The notes under the pieces are model-generated. The model was not told where the DNA came from and did not search any database. It was given only the letters and a program-made list of their open reading frames with translations. A DNA stretch of 64,000 nt, from NCBI GenBank assembly GCA_018223035.1, contig JAAEZD010000001.1, forward strand, positions 62,001 to 126,000, read 5' to 3'. Numbering within the stretch: the stretch's first letter is position 1; every line of letters begins with the position of its first letter. Both the position numbers and the translations under genes were made by a program. Positions 25,626 to 32,770 of this stretch are shown one piece after another. Origin of the DNA: Heliomarina sp018223035 (GTDB lineage: Bacteria; Pseudomonadota; Alphaproteobacteria; Rhodobacterales; Rhodobacteraceae).

Positions 25626-27355
25626 CAGTAGCTTTCCGCCTGTGCTATGAAATCCGCCGCATCGAACGTCACGGTAAGGGCATACTCGTCGGGCTGATCT
25701 TCCACGTCCAGCTTGGCGTCAAGCTGGATGGCAAAGGCCTTGATCAGTTTGGTGCCCATGCCCGTGCCCTGCATGACCGGCTCGTCGCCCACGCAGTTTG
25801 ACAGATGAAACACACGAGTCTTGCCCTCGCCTGCGACGAACGACACCTTGATCCAGCGGTCACCACCGTTGGCTGCACCGACATACTTCATTGCATTGGT
25901 CGCAGCTTCGGCCGCCAAGAGCGACATCGGCACCGCCTGATCCGGGTAAAGCATGATATCCTCGATGTCGGATTCGATTTTAACCGGCTTACTCTGGTCC
26001 GAACCTATGTGAACGCTTTTCTCGATGACCTCGTTGATAAGGTTCCCAACATTCACCAGCCCCGCAGAATTGGACTGGTAAAGATCCCGATGAATAGTCG
26101 CGAGGCTCAGGACGCGATCCTGCACCCGGCGGAGTATTTCCTTAGCCTCCGGGCTGTCCACATTCCGGATCTGCATGTTCACTATCGACGAAATGAGCTG
26201 AAGGTTGTTCTTCACCCTATGGTGAATTTCTCGGATCAGTACGTTTTTCTCACGCACTGCATCTTCGAGATTAGCTTCGTCCTGCATGATTGAATAAGCC
26301 ATGGTACTGAAACTTGTTTGGATCTCTCTCAGTTCCGTCGGCATTTCATTTACTGTCTTCGGCTCCTGCAAGGCACGGTCGCGCGCAAAGCGGACCATCT
26401 GGCGACGCAGGCTGCGCACATGGCGCAGAACAAGGTGATGGATGGCCCCGATAACAACGGCGAGGCTGACCAGCCACATCAAGATCGGAAAGATAAGCTG
26501 CGGATAACGCCCGACGATCTGTTCGGCGAGCCCGGATTGAGCGTCCCAGATGCCCAGCACAAACAGCTGTCTATCCTGTATCGGCACAACGCTGTAGATC
26601 CGATCCTTACCTACGCGGCTCAGGCTGGAGAACGCGTTGGATTTTTCGGTTGCCAATGCCGCGAGGTTAAGCCCAGCCGGAAGGCGATTTGCGTTGAACT
26701 CCTCTCCCCCACGAAAAGAAAGGACTTCGCCTTCATTGTTGAACGTGACGATGTCCTTTAACGCCCTCGTCGCTTCTTCATTCTCTTGATCGGGCGGCGC
26801 AAGAGTGTGATGCGGGATCGAAATCAGCACATGACCGGAAATTTGCTCCCCATCCAGAATTGGCACTGCGACAGAAATGATCGGAGTGCCGCTGATCACC
26901 GGGCGGGAAATGACATTAACAGTCGGTGTGCGGGACTGAAGGAAACCGTAGTAGTTTTCAAATTCCTTCACGTTCATCTGGGTACCGCTCGAAGAACATG
27001 CGATCTGTCCATCAGGTTCCACGATAGCAATGAAACTGAACCGCTGTGTTCTCTCAACGATCTCCGCAAGATGTTCCTTGCATCTGGCAGAATCGGTTTC
27101 CAAATCCCCCGCGATCCCTGCGATCCCGTCAGCGACACCATAAGCGCGCTGGATCACAAGTCGTTCGCGCAGGGCTGCCTGTTCGACCACCGCCAGTAAC
27201 GCCAACTCGGCATTACGTCGTGCTTTCTCGGTCACGTTTCGCGTTTGAAGAGTAGCCATCAACCCAACAGGCAGAAGCGCCAGGGAGATCATCACGATCA
27301 ACCTGGCGCGAAGACTATTCCACCAACGATGCTCTTTGGGCACTTCTGAACTCAT
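25625..27355 (-). CDS. Membrane sensor histidine kinase, HisKA_2 type (PhyK-like)
   Basis: 576-residue kinase. Two transmembrane helices (about residues 14-32 and 280-305) flank a periplasmic sensor domain of about 250 residues, likely dCache-like. A short linker leads to the phosphoacceptor region EIHHRVKNNLQLISS (His ~374), typical of the HisKA_2/HWE group that controls PhyR. The ATPase has an N-box EAATNAMKY and a late GTGMGTKLI box, but the usual DxGxG segment reads NCVGDE. Its ATG overlaps the ecfG stop as ATGA and its stop overlaps the PLD gene, so it is co-translated with both. Expected role: phosphorylating PhyR in response to an extracellular or membrane signal. No ligand is predictable. 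Confidence 0.88.
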   Translation of the reverse strand: MSSEVPKEHRWWNSLRARLIVMISLALLPVGLMATLQTRNVTEKARRNAELALLAVVEQAALRERLVIQRAYGVADGIAGIAGDLETDSARCKEHLAEIVERTQRFSFIAIVEPDGQIACSSSGTQMNVKEFENYYGFLQSRTPTVNVISRPVISGTPIISVAVPILDGEQISGHVLISIPHHTLAPPDQENEEATRALKDIVTFNNEGEVLSFRGGEEFNANRLPAGLNLAALATEKSNAFSSLSRVGKDRIYSVVPIQDRQLFVLGIWDAQSGLAEQIVGRYPQLIFPILMWLVSLAVVIGAIHHLVLRHVRSLRRQMVRFARDRALQEPKTVNEMPTELREIQTSFSTMAYSIMQDEANLEDAVREKNVLIREIHHRVKNNLQLISSIVNMQIRNVDSPEAKEILRRVQDRVLSLATIHRDLYQSNSAGLVNVGNLINEVIEKSVHIGSDQSKPVKIESDIEDIMLYPDQAVPMSLLAAEAATNAMKYVGAANGGDRWIKVSFVAGEGKTRVFHLSNCVGDEPVMQGTGMGTKLIKAFAIQLDAKLDVEDQPDEYALTVTFDAADFIAQAESY

Positions 27356-27909
27356 CTAGTGGTGGAACCGGCGCCCGCAACGACAGCCATTGTCGCCTGG
27401 TCGGTCAGTTCCATCGGTCCATCATCTTCCAATTGCAGTATCTCAGCCAGCTTTGCCCGGCCGCGGTTGGCGCGGCTTTTGATCGTGCCGACGGCCACCT
27501 TACACATCGACGCGGCTTCCTCGTAGGAAAAACCCGAGGCCCCGACCAGAATCAGCGCCTCGCGCTGTTCGTCAGGCAGGGTCTCGAATGCCTTCTTGAA
27601 GTCGGTGAGCTGCATGCGACCGTCGTGGTCGGGTTTAACGGACAGTGTCGACGTAAAAGCACCGTCAACGTCCGCGACCTCGCGGTTTAGTTTGCGGCGG
27701 CTTGAATAGTAAGTGTTGCGAAGAATGGTGAACAGCCAGGCACGCATGTTCGTGCCTTCCTTGAACTTGTCGATGTTGGTCCAGGCTTTGACCACGGTGT
27801 CCTGCACCATGTCATCCGCCGTAGCACCATTCCGGGTCAGGCTGAGCGCAAAGGCACGAAGCGCGGGAAGATGGTCGACCAAACCGTCGCGAGGATCAGT
27901 TTTGTTCAT
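27352..27909 (-). CDS. ecfG: General stress response ECF sigma factor EcfG
   Basis: 185-residue ECF sigma factor. Region 2 is DDMVQDTVVKAWTNID with the -10 recognition part around AWLFTILRNTYYS; region 4 includes EQREALILVGASGFSYEEAA and VGTIKSRANRGR, the form typical of EcfG (ECF15). It directs RNA polymerase to GGAAC/CGTT promoters and is held inactive by NepR until PhyR is phosphorylated. Its ATG overlaps the nepR stop (ATGA) and its stop overlaps the kinase start, so stoichiometry is probably fixed by coupling. Driven by its own promoter at 28128-28153. Confidence 0.95.
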   Translation of the reverse strand: MNKTDPRDGLVDHLPALRAFALSLTRNGATADDMVQDTVVKAWTNIDKFKEGTNMRAWLFTILRNTYYSSRRKLNREVADVDGAFTSTLSVKPDHDGRMQLTDFKKAFETLPDEQREALILVGASGFSYEEAASMCKVAVGTIKSRANRGRAKLAEILQLEDDGPMELTDQATMAVVAGAGSTTR

Positions 27910-28073
27910 TTCTTGGACTTCTCTTCCGCTTCCTGAGCTTTCAGTACTGCGAGCAAATCCTTGAACCTGTCCGGCAGGTCTTCTTGCACGAGATCCGAAT
28001 AGACCAGCTTCAGATTTTGATCGATTATCGCTGCAACCCGATCCGATCCTTTATTGTTTTCTGTCGCCATCAT
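27906..28073 (-). CDS. nepR: Anti-sigma factor NepR
   Basis: 55-residue protein. The central amphipathic segment DQNLKLVYSDLVQEDLPDR and the following FKDLLAVL match the two-helix NepR core that clamps either EcfG or the sigma-like domain of phosphorylated PhyR. ATG is at 28073 (an adjacent ATG at 28070 would shorten it by one residue). The TGA overlaps the ecfG ATG by four bases. Position, divergent phyR, and the overlapping EcfG promoters together make the identification firm despite its small size. Confidence 0.92.
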   Translation of the reverse strand: MMATENNKGSDRVAAIIDQNLKLVYSDLVQEDLPDRFKDLLAVLKAQEAEEKSKK

Positions 28074-28120
28074 ATTTCTCTGCTATTCCCACTGCCGTTC
28101 AAAAAACCTATGCTACATCA

Positions 28121-28146
28121 GGAACCAAACGCAATGATCAGACGTT
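28121..28146 (+). promoter_or_regulatory. EcfG-dependent promoter of phyR
   Basis: GGAAC at 28121-28125 and CGTT at 28143-28146 with a 17-base spacer exactly match the alphaproteobacterial EcfG consensus. It lies 35 bases before the phyR start and overlaps an identical element facing the other way. Confidence 0.85.
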
Positions 28147-28153
28147 CGGTTCC
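28128..28153 (-). promoter_or_regulatory. EcfG-dependent promoter of the nepR-ecfG-kinase-PLD operon
   Basis: On the minus strand GGAAC (28153-28149) and CGTT (28131-28128) are separated by 17 bases, again a perfect match. It points at nepR, 54 bases away, and shares 19 bases with the phyR promoter, so the two polymerases cannot bind at once. Confidence 0.85.
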
Positions 28154-28181
28154 GACTGATATGAAAAAAAGGCGAAATAAT

Positions 28182-29000
28182 ATGTCAGATGGTGACACGA
28201 CACCTGACCTCTCCGACCAGATAGCCGGGGAGCTTCCATATCTGAGGAGATATGCACGTGCTCTGACGGGTGCTCAATCGAGCGGTGATAAATATGCGGT
28301 TGCGACGCTCGAAACGATTCTACAGGATCGTTCCGTCTTTGCCGACGACGTTTCCGTCCGGGTCGGATTGTTCAAATGCTTCCATGCCATCTGGTCGAGC
28401 AGCGGTGCTCCCATGGCCGAGATCGAGCAGGAATCCACTTTCGCAAAGGCTCAGGCCTATCTCGGCAACCTTGAGAAAAACACGCGCGAAGCACTGCTGC
28501 TTTCGACCGTTGAGGAATTTTCCATCGCGGACATCGGCACGATCATGCAGATCAGCCGTGACGAGGTGCGTCACCTGATCAACGTGGCCCGTATGGACAT
28601 GCAAAGCGCCATTTCCGGGCGGGTTCTGGTGATCGAGGATGAACCGATCATCGCAGCGGATATCAGCGCCATCGTGACCGATCTTGGCCACGAGGTCACT
28701 GGCGTCGGTCGCACCCGGACAAGCGCTGTGGAATTGGGCAAGCAAACAAAGCCGGACCTGATCCTCGCGGATATCCAGCTCGCGGACAATTCCTCCGGAA
28801 TCGACGCGGTAAACGACCTGCTCAAGGCAATCGGGGATGTACCGGTGATCTTCATCACTGCCTTCCCGGAACGTCTGCTCACCGGCGAACGTCCCGAACC
28901 GGCCTTCCTGATCTCCAAACCCTACAAGGAAGATCAGGTTAAATCGGCGGTGAGCCAGGCAATGTTCTTTGCCTCGACCGAAACGCTGAAAAACGCGTGA
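28182..29000 (+). CDS. phyR: General stress response regulator PhyR
   Basis: 272-residue protein with a sigma-like N-terminal domain (ECF regions 2 and 4 without DNA-binding function: ELPYLRRYARALTGAQ, EFSIADIGTIMQISRDEV) and a C-terminal receiver. The phosphoacceptor is Asp197 in LILADIQLAD; VIEDEPII, the switch Thr in FITAF and the Lys in SKPYKEDQ are all present. When phosphorylated, it binds NepR and frees EcfG. ATG 28182 has AAGGCG upstream and gives the family length; earlier ATGs in frame fall in the promoter. Followed by a strong terminator. Confidence 0.96.
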   Translation: MSDGDTTPDLSDQIAGELPYLRRYARALTGAQSSGDKYAVATLETILQDRSVFADDVSVRVGLFKCFHAIWSSSGAPMAEIEQESTFAKAQAYLGNLEKNTREALLLSTVEEFSIADIGTIMQISRDEVRHLINVARMDMQSAISGRVLVIEDEPIIAADISAIVTDLGHEVTGVGRTRTSAVELGKQTKPDLILADIQLADNSSGIDAVNDLLKAIGDVPVIFITAFPERLLTGERPEPAFLISKPYKEDQVKSAVSQAMFFASTETLKNA

Positions 29001-29025
29001 ATTAACCGGCAAAACGCTTTCGAGA

Positions 29026-29052
29026 AACCCGGCTCCTCCAGCCGGGTTTTTT
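29026..29052 (+). terminator. Rho-independent terminator of phyR
   Basis: A 9-bp perfect stem (AACCCGGCT at 29026-29034 with its complement at 29040-29048), a five-base loop and a run of six Ts. It begins 25 bases after the phyR stop. Confidence 0.9.
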
Positions 29053-29137
29053 CATTTCAATCCCTAGCCGATACCCTTCAAAACATGTGGATGAAATGCA
29101 TGTTTCAATTTTTCTGGTCAGCTTGCTTAATGATTGC

Positions 29138-29162
29138 GAAACTTTAATCCAGTCGGCGCGTT
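29138..29162 (+). promoter_or_regulatory. Likely EcfG-type promoter of the DUF883/holin-like pair
   Basis: GAAAC (29138-29142) and CGTT (29159-29162) lie 16 bases apart; the -35 differs from GGAAC by one base. It ends 42 bases before the next start codon. DUF883 genes are frequent members of EcfG regulons, which supports the assignment. Confidence 0.5.
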
Positions 29163-29204
29163 AGCCCACCAAGCTCCCACAGCAATTCCTCAAAGGAGAC
29201 CGTA

Positions 29205-29531
29205 ATGGCCAATACTACGACGAAACTGAACCCCGGCGCTTCCGATAGCACTCAGCAGAAAACTGTCGACGAACTCAGCGCGCAGATTGAAACGCTCCGC
29301 AAGGACCTGTCGTCGCTGACGGAAACGATCACCGAAATCGGCCGCGAAAAGAAATCCGAGCTGACGAACACCGCTCGCCGCAAGAAAGCCGAAGCCGAAG
29401 ATTATATTACGACCCAAGCACGCGACGCGCGCGATCAGGCGACAGAGTTCGTATCGACGCAACCCGCCACCGCCCTCGGCATCGCCGCCGGTATCGGCTT
29501 TCTTATCGGTTGCCTGACCAGCCGCCGCTAA
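29205..29531 (+). CDS. DUF883/ElaB-family membrane protein
   Basis: 108 residues, with a hydrophilic coiled-coil part (residues 15-60, rich in Glu, Lys and Thr) and one C-terminal transmembrane segment with glycine motifs (ALGIAAGIGFLIGCLTSRR), the arrangement of ElaB/YqjD proteins, some of which tether ribosomes to the inner membrane in stationary phase. AAAGGAG lies 7 bases before the ATG. One base separates its stop from the next gene. Expected to be stress-induced. Confidence 0.88.
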   Translation: MANTTTKLNPGASDSTQQKTVDELSAQIETLRKDLSSLTETITEIGREKKSELTNTARRKKAEAEDYITTQARDARDQATEFVSTQPATALGIAAGIGFLIGCLTSRR

Positions 29532-29532
29532 T

Positions 29533-29895
29533 ATGCTTAATGGTGTAAAGCAAGCAGCGGCAGATGCCGCCCGAACAGCAGCCCTGCTTTCTGTGGGACT
29601 GCTGATTTTACTCATTGGCCTAGGCTTTTTAACGCTCGCGGCCTGGATCTATCTTTCCATCACATATGACGCGCTTACGGCTTCGCTGATCATCGGATGC
29701 TGTTACGCTGGCGTAGGCCTTATATTCATCGCGGTCGCGCTGATGAGCAACGGCAGCAGTCGCCGTCACGCCGTGCGTCAACAGCAACGGGTTCAGGCAG
29801 CAGCCTCATCCGTCCCACCGAAATCTCCGCCGCTTGTACAGGCGTTTCTCTATGGAATGCAGGCTGGGCTCAACGCCGGGGCGCGCCGAGATTGA
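29533..29895 (+). CDS. Holin-superfamily-like/YqjE-type small membrane protein
   Basis: 120 residues with two long hydrophobic helices (about residues 17-40 and 50-75), a short basic loop, and a polar C-terminus. It resembles the phage holin family III/DUF1469 group (YqjE), which commonly follows DUF883 genes as in the enterobacterial yqjDE arrangement. This is a housekeeping-type membrane protein, not evidence of a phage. The 3' end overlaps the convergent receiver-like gene by 26 bases. Confidence 0.75.
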   Translation: MLNGVKQAAADAARTAALLSVGLLILLIGLGFLTLAAWIYLSITYDALTASLIIGCCYAGVGLIFIAVALMSNGSSRRHAVRQQQRVQAAASSVPPKSPPLVQAFLYGMQAGLNAGARRD

Positions 29896-30226
29896 CGATC
29901 GCGCTAGAGATCATGTCCGTCGTGAATGGCCGTTGAACAAGGATCGAGTTCGGAACGGCGAGATTATTGTACTCCGGCTGCTCGGCCACCACGACGGTGC
30001 GCTCCGAAAGAACGTGAAGGGTTTCCTTCACCCGCGGGCTACGTAGCTCCGCCGAGGGAACGCTGACGATGGTCAGCCATGGCTTGGCGATGCGCACCAA
30101 CGCGTCATGTGCATCTGCAATAGACGAAAAAACATGCACGACGCCGTCGGGCACAAACTCTGCGAGCGCTTCGGACAGGTCCAAAGCGATCACAGGGTCA
30201 GGATCGACTACGAAAAGATTTGGCAT
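29870..30226 (-). CDS. Atypical receiver-domain protein lacking the phospho-acceptor
   Basis: 118-residue stand-alone domain with the shape of a response-regulator receiver: NLFVVDPDPVIALDL matches strand 1 and the acidic pocket. The position of the phosphorylated Asp reads TIVSVPSAEL with no aspartate, and the Lys of the usual KP motif is Arg (VQRPF). It is therefore probably not phosphorylated in the normal way. Start ATG 30226 has GGAG ten bases upstream; ATG 30256 lacks one. It is divergent from the Crp/Fnr-type gene and beside stress genes. Perhaps a competitor or protein-binding module; the fold call is from pattern only. Confidence 0.65.
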   Translation of the reverse strand: MPNLFVVDPDPVIALDLSEALAEFVPDGVVHVFSSIADAHDALVRIAKPWLTIVSVPSAELRSPRVKETLHVLSERTVVVAEQPEYNNLAVPNSILVQRPFTTDMISSAIVNLGAPRR

Positions 30227-30266
30227 CGAGGAAAAGCTCCGTATTTTAGGAGACATTTAACGACGC

Positions 30267-30281
30267 TGCGAATTCTTCGCA
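30267..30281. promoter_or_regulatory. Palindromic operator-like site between the receiver-like and Crp/Fnr genes
   Basis: TGCGAA-TTC-TTCGCA is a perfect 6-3-6 inverted repeat in the 88-base divergent spacer, 34 bases before the Crp/Fnr start. It does not resemble the FNR box (TTGAT-N4-ATCAA). It may be an autoregulatory site. Confidence 0.4.
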
Positions 30282-30314
30282 TTAAACTATGACATACAAG
30301 GTTAAGACCGCAGC

Positions 30315-31043
30315 ATGCCAATCAAATGTCAAAGATGCCCTCTGCGAAACAAGGATGCCTACATTGATCTCACCCCGGAGGAGATCAAGTTCATGGAGCG
30401 TTTCAAGGTTGGCGAACTCACCGTCGACGCCGGCGCGCCCATCCTTATGGAAGGTTCTAACAGTCCGCAGCTCTTTACCGTGCTGCGCGGCCTCGGCCTA
30501 CGCTATAAAACCACCGAAGATGGCAAACGACAGGTTATCAACTTCATTTTTCCCGGTGATTTCATAGGCTTGCAGGCAGGCATCATGCGGGAAATGGGTC
30601 ATTCCGTCGAAGCGACCACGAAAATGACCCTCTGCGTCTTTGATCGCTCAGGTATATGGACACTTTTCAAATCTCAACCAGAGCGTGCATTCGATCTGAC
30701 CTGGCTCGCTGCTGTCGAAGAACATTTTCTCGGCGAAACATTGCTCTCTCTCGGCCAGCGCTCGGCCTCACAGGCCATCGCGTGGGCGCTTCTCAAAATT
30801 TTTCTTCGCGGAAAAACGCTTGGTCTGGTGGAAAACAGGGCGATGGACCTCCCCTATCGTCAGCAAGATCTCGCCGATGCGCTGGGGTTGTCGCTGGTTC
30901 ACACGAATAAGACGCTGGCGAAATTGCGGGCGAGTCAGCTTGCCAACTGGTCGAGCGACAGTCTCAAGGTCTACGACATCGAAAAGCTCGCCGAGATGGC
31001 CCGATCGGACGCATCGCTGCCTAAGCCGCGCCCCTTGCTTTAG
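30315..31043 (+). CDS. Crp/Fnr-family transcription regulator
   Basis: 242 residues. An N-terminal cyclic-nucleotide-binding-like beta roll covers about residues 15-140, including the FIFPGDFIGLQAG segment, followed by a dimer helix and a winged helix-turn-helix (YRQQDLADALGLSLVHTNKTL). Only two N-terminal cysteines (CQRC, residues 5-8) are present near the start. True FNR needs four for a [4Fe-4S] cluster, so oxygen sensing by the FNR mechanism is not supported. No key cAMP-binding Arg-Ser pair is obvious. Divergent from the receiver-like gene and followed by a strong terminator. Confidence 0.87.
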   Translation: MPIKCQRCPLRNKDAYIDLTPEEIKFMERFKVGELTVDAGAPILMEGSNSPQLFTVLRGLGLRYKTTEDGKRQVINFIFPGDFIGLQAGIMREMGHSVEATTKMTLCVFDRSGIWTLFKSQPERAFDLTWLAAVEEHFLGETLLSLGQRSASQAIAWALLKIFLRGKTLGLVENRAMDLPYRQQDLADALGLSLVHTNKTLAKLRASQLANWSSDSLKVYDIEKLAEMARSDASLPKPRPLL

Positions 31044-31049
31044 AATCGA

Positions 31050-31075
31050 AAAACGGGCCCGATGGCCCGTTTTTC
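31050..31075 (+). terminator. Rho-independent terminator after the Crp/Fnr gene
   Basis: AAAACGGGCC (31050-31059) pairs with GGCCCGTTTT (31064-31073) across a CGAT loop, with Ts on one side and As on the other, so it can stop transcription in both directions: the Crp/Fnr gene and the convergent small membrane gene at 31084. Confidence 0.9.
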
Positions 31076-31083
31076 TTGTCTCG

Positions 31084-31269
31084 TCACGCGATCTTCTGTC
31101 CCGATCTCGGCCCGGCGATAAGCCAGATGATAAAGCCGATGACAGGCAGGATCAGCACGAGCAGAACCCACAATACTTTTTTACCCGTGCTTGCGGCCGA
31201 CCCGATGATCGAGATGATCGCCCAGATGTCCAGCACGAGAATAATTAGTCCGCCAAGTCCTTCCAGCAT
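31084..31269 (-). CDS. Small two-helix membrane protein, PLDc_N-like
   Basis: 61 residues: two hydrophobic helices (about 5-24 and 31-53) separated by a short STGKK turn, and a basic tail. The pattern WVLLVLILPVIGFIIWLI followed by G/R matches the PLDc_N membrane domain that precedes some phospholipase D enzymes, here found alone. Such mini-proteins are common in stress regulons. AAGGAG lies 6 bases before the ATG. It has no HKD domain of its own; a PLD-family enzyme is encoded 6 kb away in the GSR operon. Confidence 0.7.
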   Translation of the reverse strand: MLEGLGGLIILVLDIWAIISIIGSAASTGKKVLWVLLVLILPVIGFIIWLIAGPRSGQKIA

Positions 31270-31465
31270 TTCAACGCTCCTTGTTTTGGCAATTTACTTG
31301 TCCCGTTCCGATACGTTCTAACCGTTGCGGGGCGTCTGCCAACTAACGCCTGAAGACGTCCCAGGTTCCCGAATCCTGCCTTTGCATTTGCTTTGCGTCC
31401 CGCGTGGCTTAAGTCTGGGACGGGGCAAAACCGGGCTGCCCTCAATATCTGGAAAGGGCAAGATT

Positions 31466-32716
31466 TTGGATTCAGGCGCAAAAATCGCCAAGCTGCTTCA
31501 GGACATCCGGGCGAGCTACTGGTTTCTTCCAACCTCGCTGGTTCTGATGTCGGTCCTGTTGGCGCTGGCAACGCTTTATGTCGATCGGCACATGGATGAC
31601 ATGCCGTTCTCGCTGCCCGAGACATTCTCGAACACCCAGGTGGACGGTGCGCGCTCGCTGATGAGCATCATTTCCCAGTCTGCTTTCGGGGTCGCCGGCG
31701 TCATGTTCTCCATGACGATGGTCGCCGTATCCTTTGCGTCGGGCAATTTCGGCCCGCGTCTGATCGGAAATTTCATGCGCGACCGGGGCAACCAGCTCAG
31801 CCTCGGCACTTTGATCGCCACTTTCGTCTTTGCCGTGATGGTCGCCCGCGCCATCCAGGACCCGGCCGATGCGGGCGGCGAAGATCCGATTGAGGCCTAT
31901 GTGCCTCATCTCTCGATCATGGTTTCCATGGGATTGATGGGTGTCTCGGTCTTTACCGTGATCTTCTTTGTCCATCACATTCCCGAAACAATCAACGTCG
32001 GTAACATCACGGCCGATCTCGGCAACAAGCTGGTCGCAGCCATCAAGAGCCTCATCGAAGACGATGAAAAAGATGAAGACAAAGACCACGACTGGCCCGA
32101 GCGAGACCCGGACACCATCCTGTATCTCGGCACCAGCGGTTATGTTCAGGCCTTCGACAAGTCGCTGATGACAGAGATTTCAGAGAAAAATGATCTGTTG
32201 ATCTACGTGGTCGCACCGCCCGGCGATTTTGTGAGTGAAGAGACCCCCGCCCTTCACATCTGGGGCGAAAAACCTGACGAGGAAACCTCTGGCAAACTGC
32301 GCGGCTGTTTTGCCATCGGCCACAGCCGCACCGAGGATCAGAACCTCTTGTTCCTCGTCGATGAACTGGTCGAAATGTCGGCCCGCGCTCTTTCGCCGGG
32401 AGTGAATGACCCGTTCACCGCAATCAACTGCCTTAACTGGATGTTCGCCGCCAGCCTGACCGCCGCGAACTACAAATCAGGTCTGCGCGAAGACCGAAGC
32501 GGCCGTGTGAGAACTGGCAGTCTCACCTTTCTCGACCTGCTGGAACAGGGTTTTGGCAACTCGCGGCCCTATACGGAAACGGATGCGCTTTGCGACGCAC
32601 ATGTCCACAAGCTCCTAAGCCGGATGCAGAAAGACCTCGAGAACGAGCAGGACCGCGAAACGCTCCGTCAATTCCATTCAAGGCTCGACAGCACGCCACG
32701 TAACCTGCGCACATAA
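31466..32716 (+). CDS. DUF2254 membrane protein
   Basis: 416 residues from the TTG at 31466, which has GGAAAGGG about 8 bases upstream and gives the usual family length; an upstream reading from 31325 adds a Pro/Arg/Leu-rich stretch that does not look like protein. There are four hydrophobic helices in the first ~180 residues (YWFLPTSLVLMSVLLALATL, then GVAGVMFSMTMVAVSFASG), an acidic stretch (EDDEKDEDKDHDW), and a soluble C-terminal domain with the conserved RALSPGVNDPFTAINC. Function of the family is unknown. Its neighbours are stress-type genes. Confidence 0.85.
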   Translation: MDSGAKIAKLLQDIRASYWFLPTSLVLMSVLLALATLYVDRHMDDMPFSLPETFSNTQVDGARSLMSIISQSAFGVAGVMFSMTMVAVSFASGNFGPRLIGNFMRDRGNQLSLGTLIATFVFAVMVARAIQDPADAGGEDPIEAYVPHLSIMVSMGLMGVSVFTVIFFVHHIPETINVGNITADLGNKLVAAIKSLIEDDEKDEDKDHDWPERDPDTILYLGTSGYVQAFDKSLMTEISEKNDLLIYVVAPPGDFVSEETPALHIWGEKPDEETSGKLRGCFAIGHSRTEDQNLLFLVDELVEMSARALSPGVNDPFTAINCLNWMFAASLTAANYKSGLREDRSGRVRTGSLTFLDLLEQGFGNSRPYTETDALCDAHVHKLLSRMQKDLENEQDRETLRQFHSRLDSTPRNLRT

Positions 32717-32744
32717 AAAAATGGCCCGCCTGAACGGCGGGCCA
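32714..32744 (-). terminator. Rho-independent terminator for the PRC-barrel gene, probably bidirectional
   Basis: TGGCCCGCC (32722-32730) pairs with its complement at 32736-32744 around a five-base loop. The A-run at 32714-32721 gives a T-run on the minus strand, so it mainly ends the PRC-barrel transcript. It begins at the last bases of the DUF2254 gene and may serve both. Confidence 0.88.
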
Positions 32745-32770
32745 AAGTTTGGAGTTTACTCAGTTACGAA

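Noticed and set aside
29533..29895. Prophage holin
   Set aside because: The holin-like family occurs with DUF883 genes in many bacteria; no other phage gene is present.
31270..31330. EcfG promoter for the PLDc_N-like gene
   Set aside because: GGAAC is present on the minus strand, but the nearest CGTT is 28 bases away, not 16-17.
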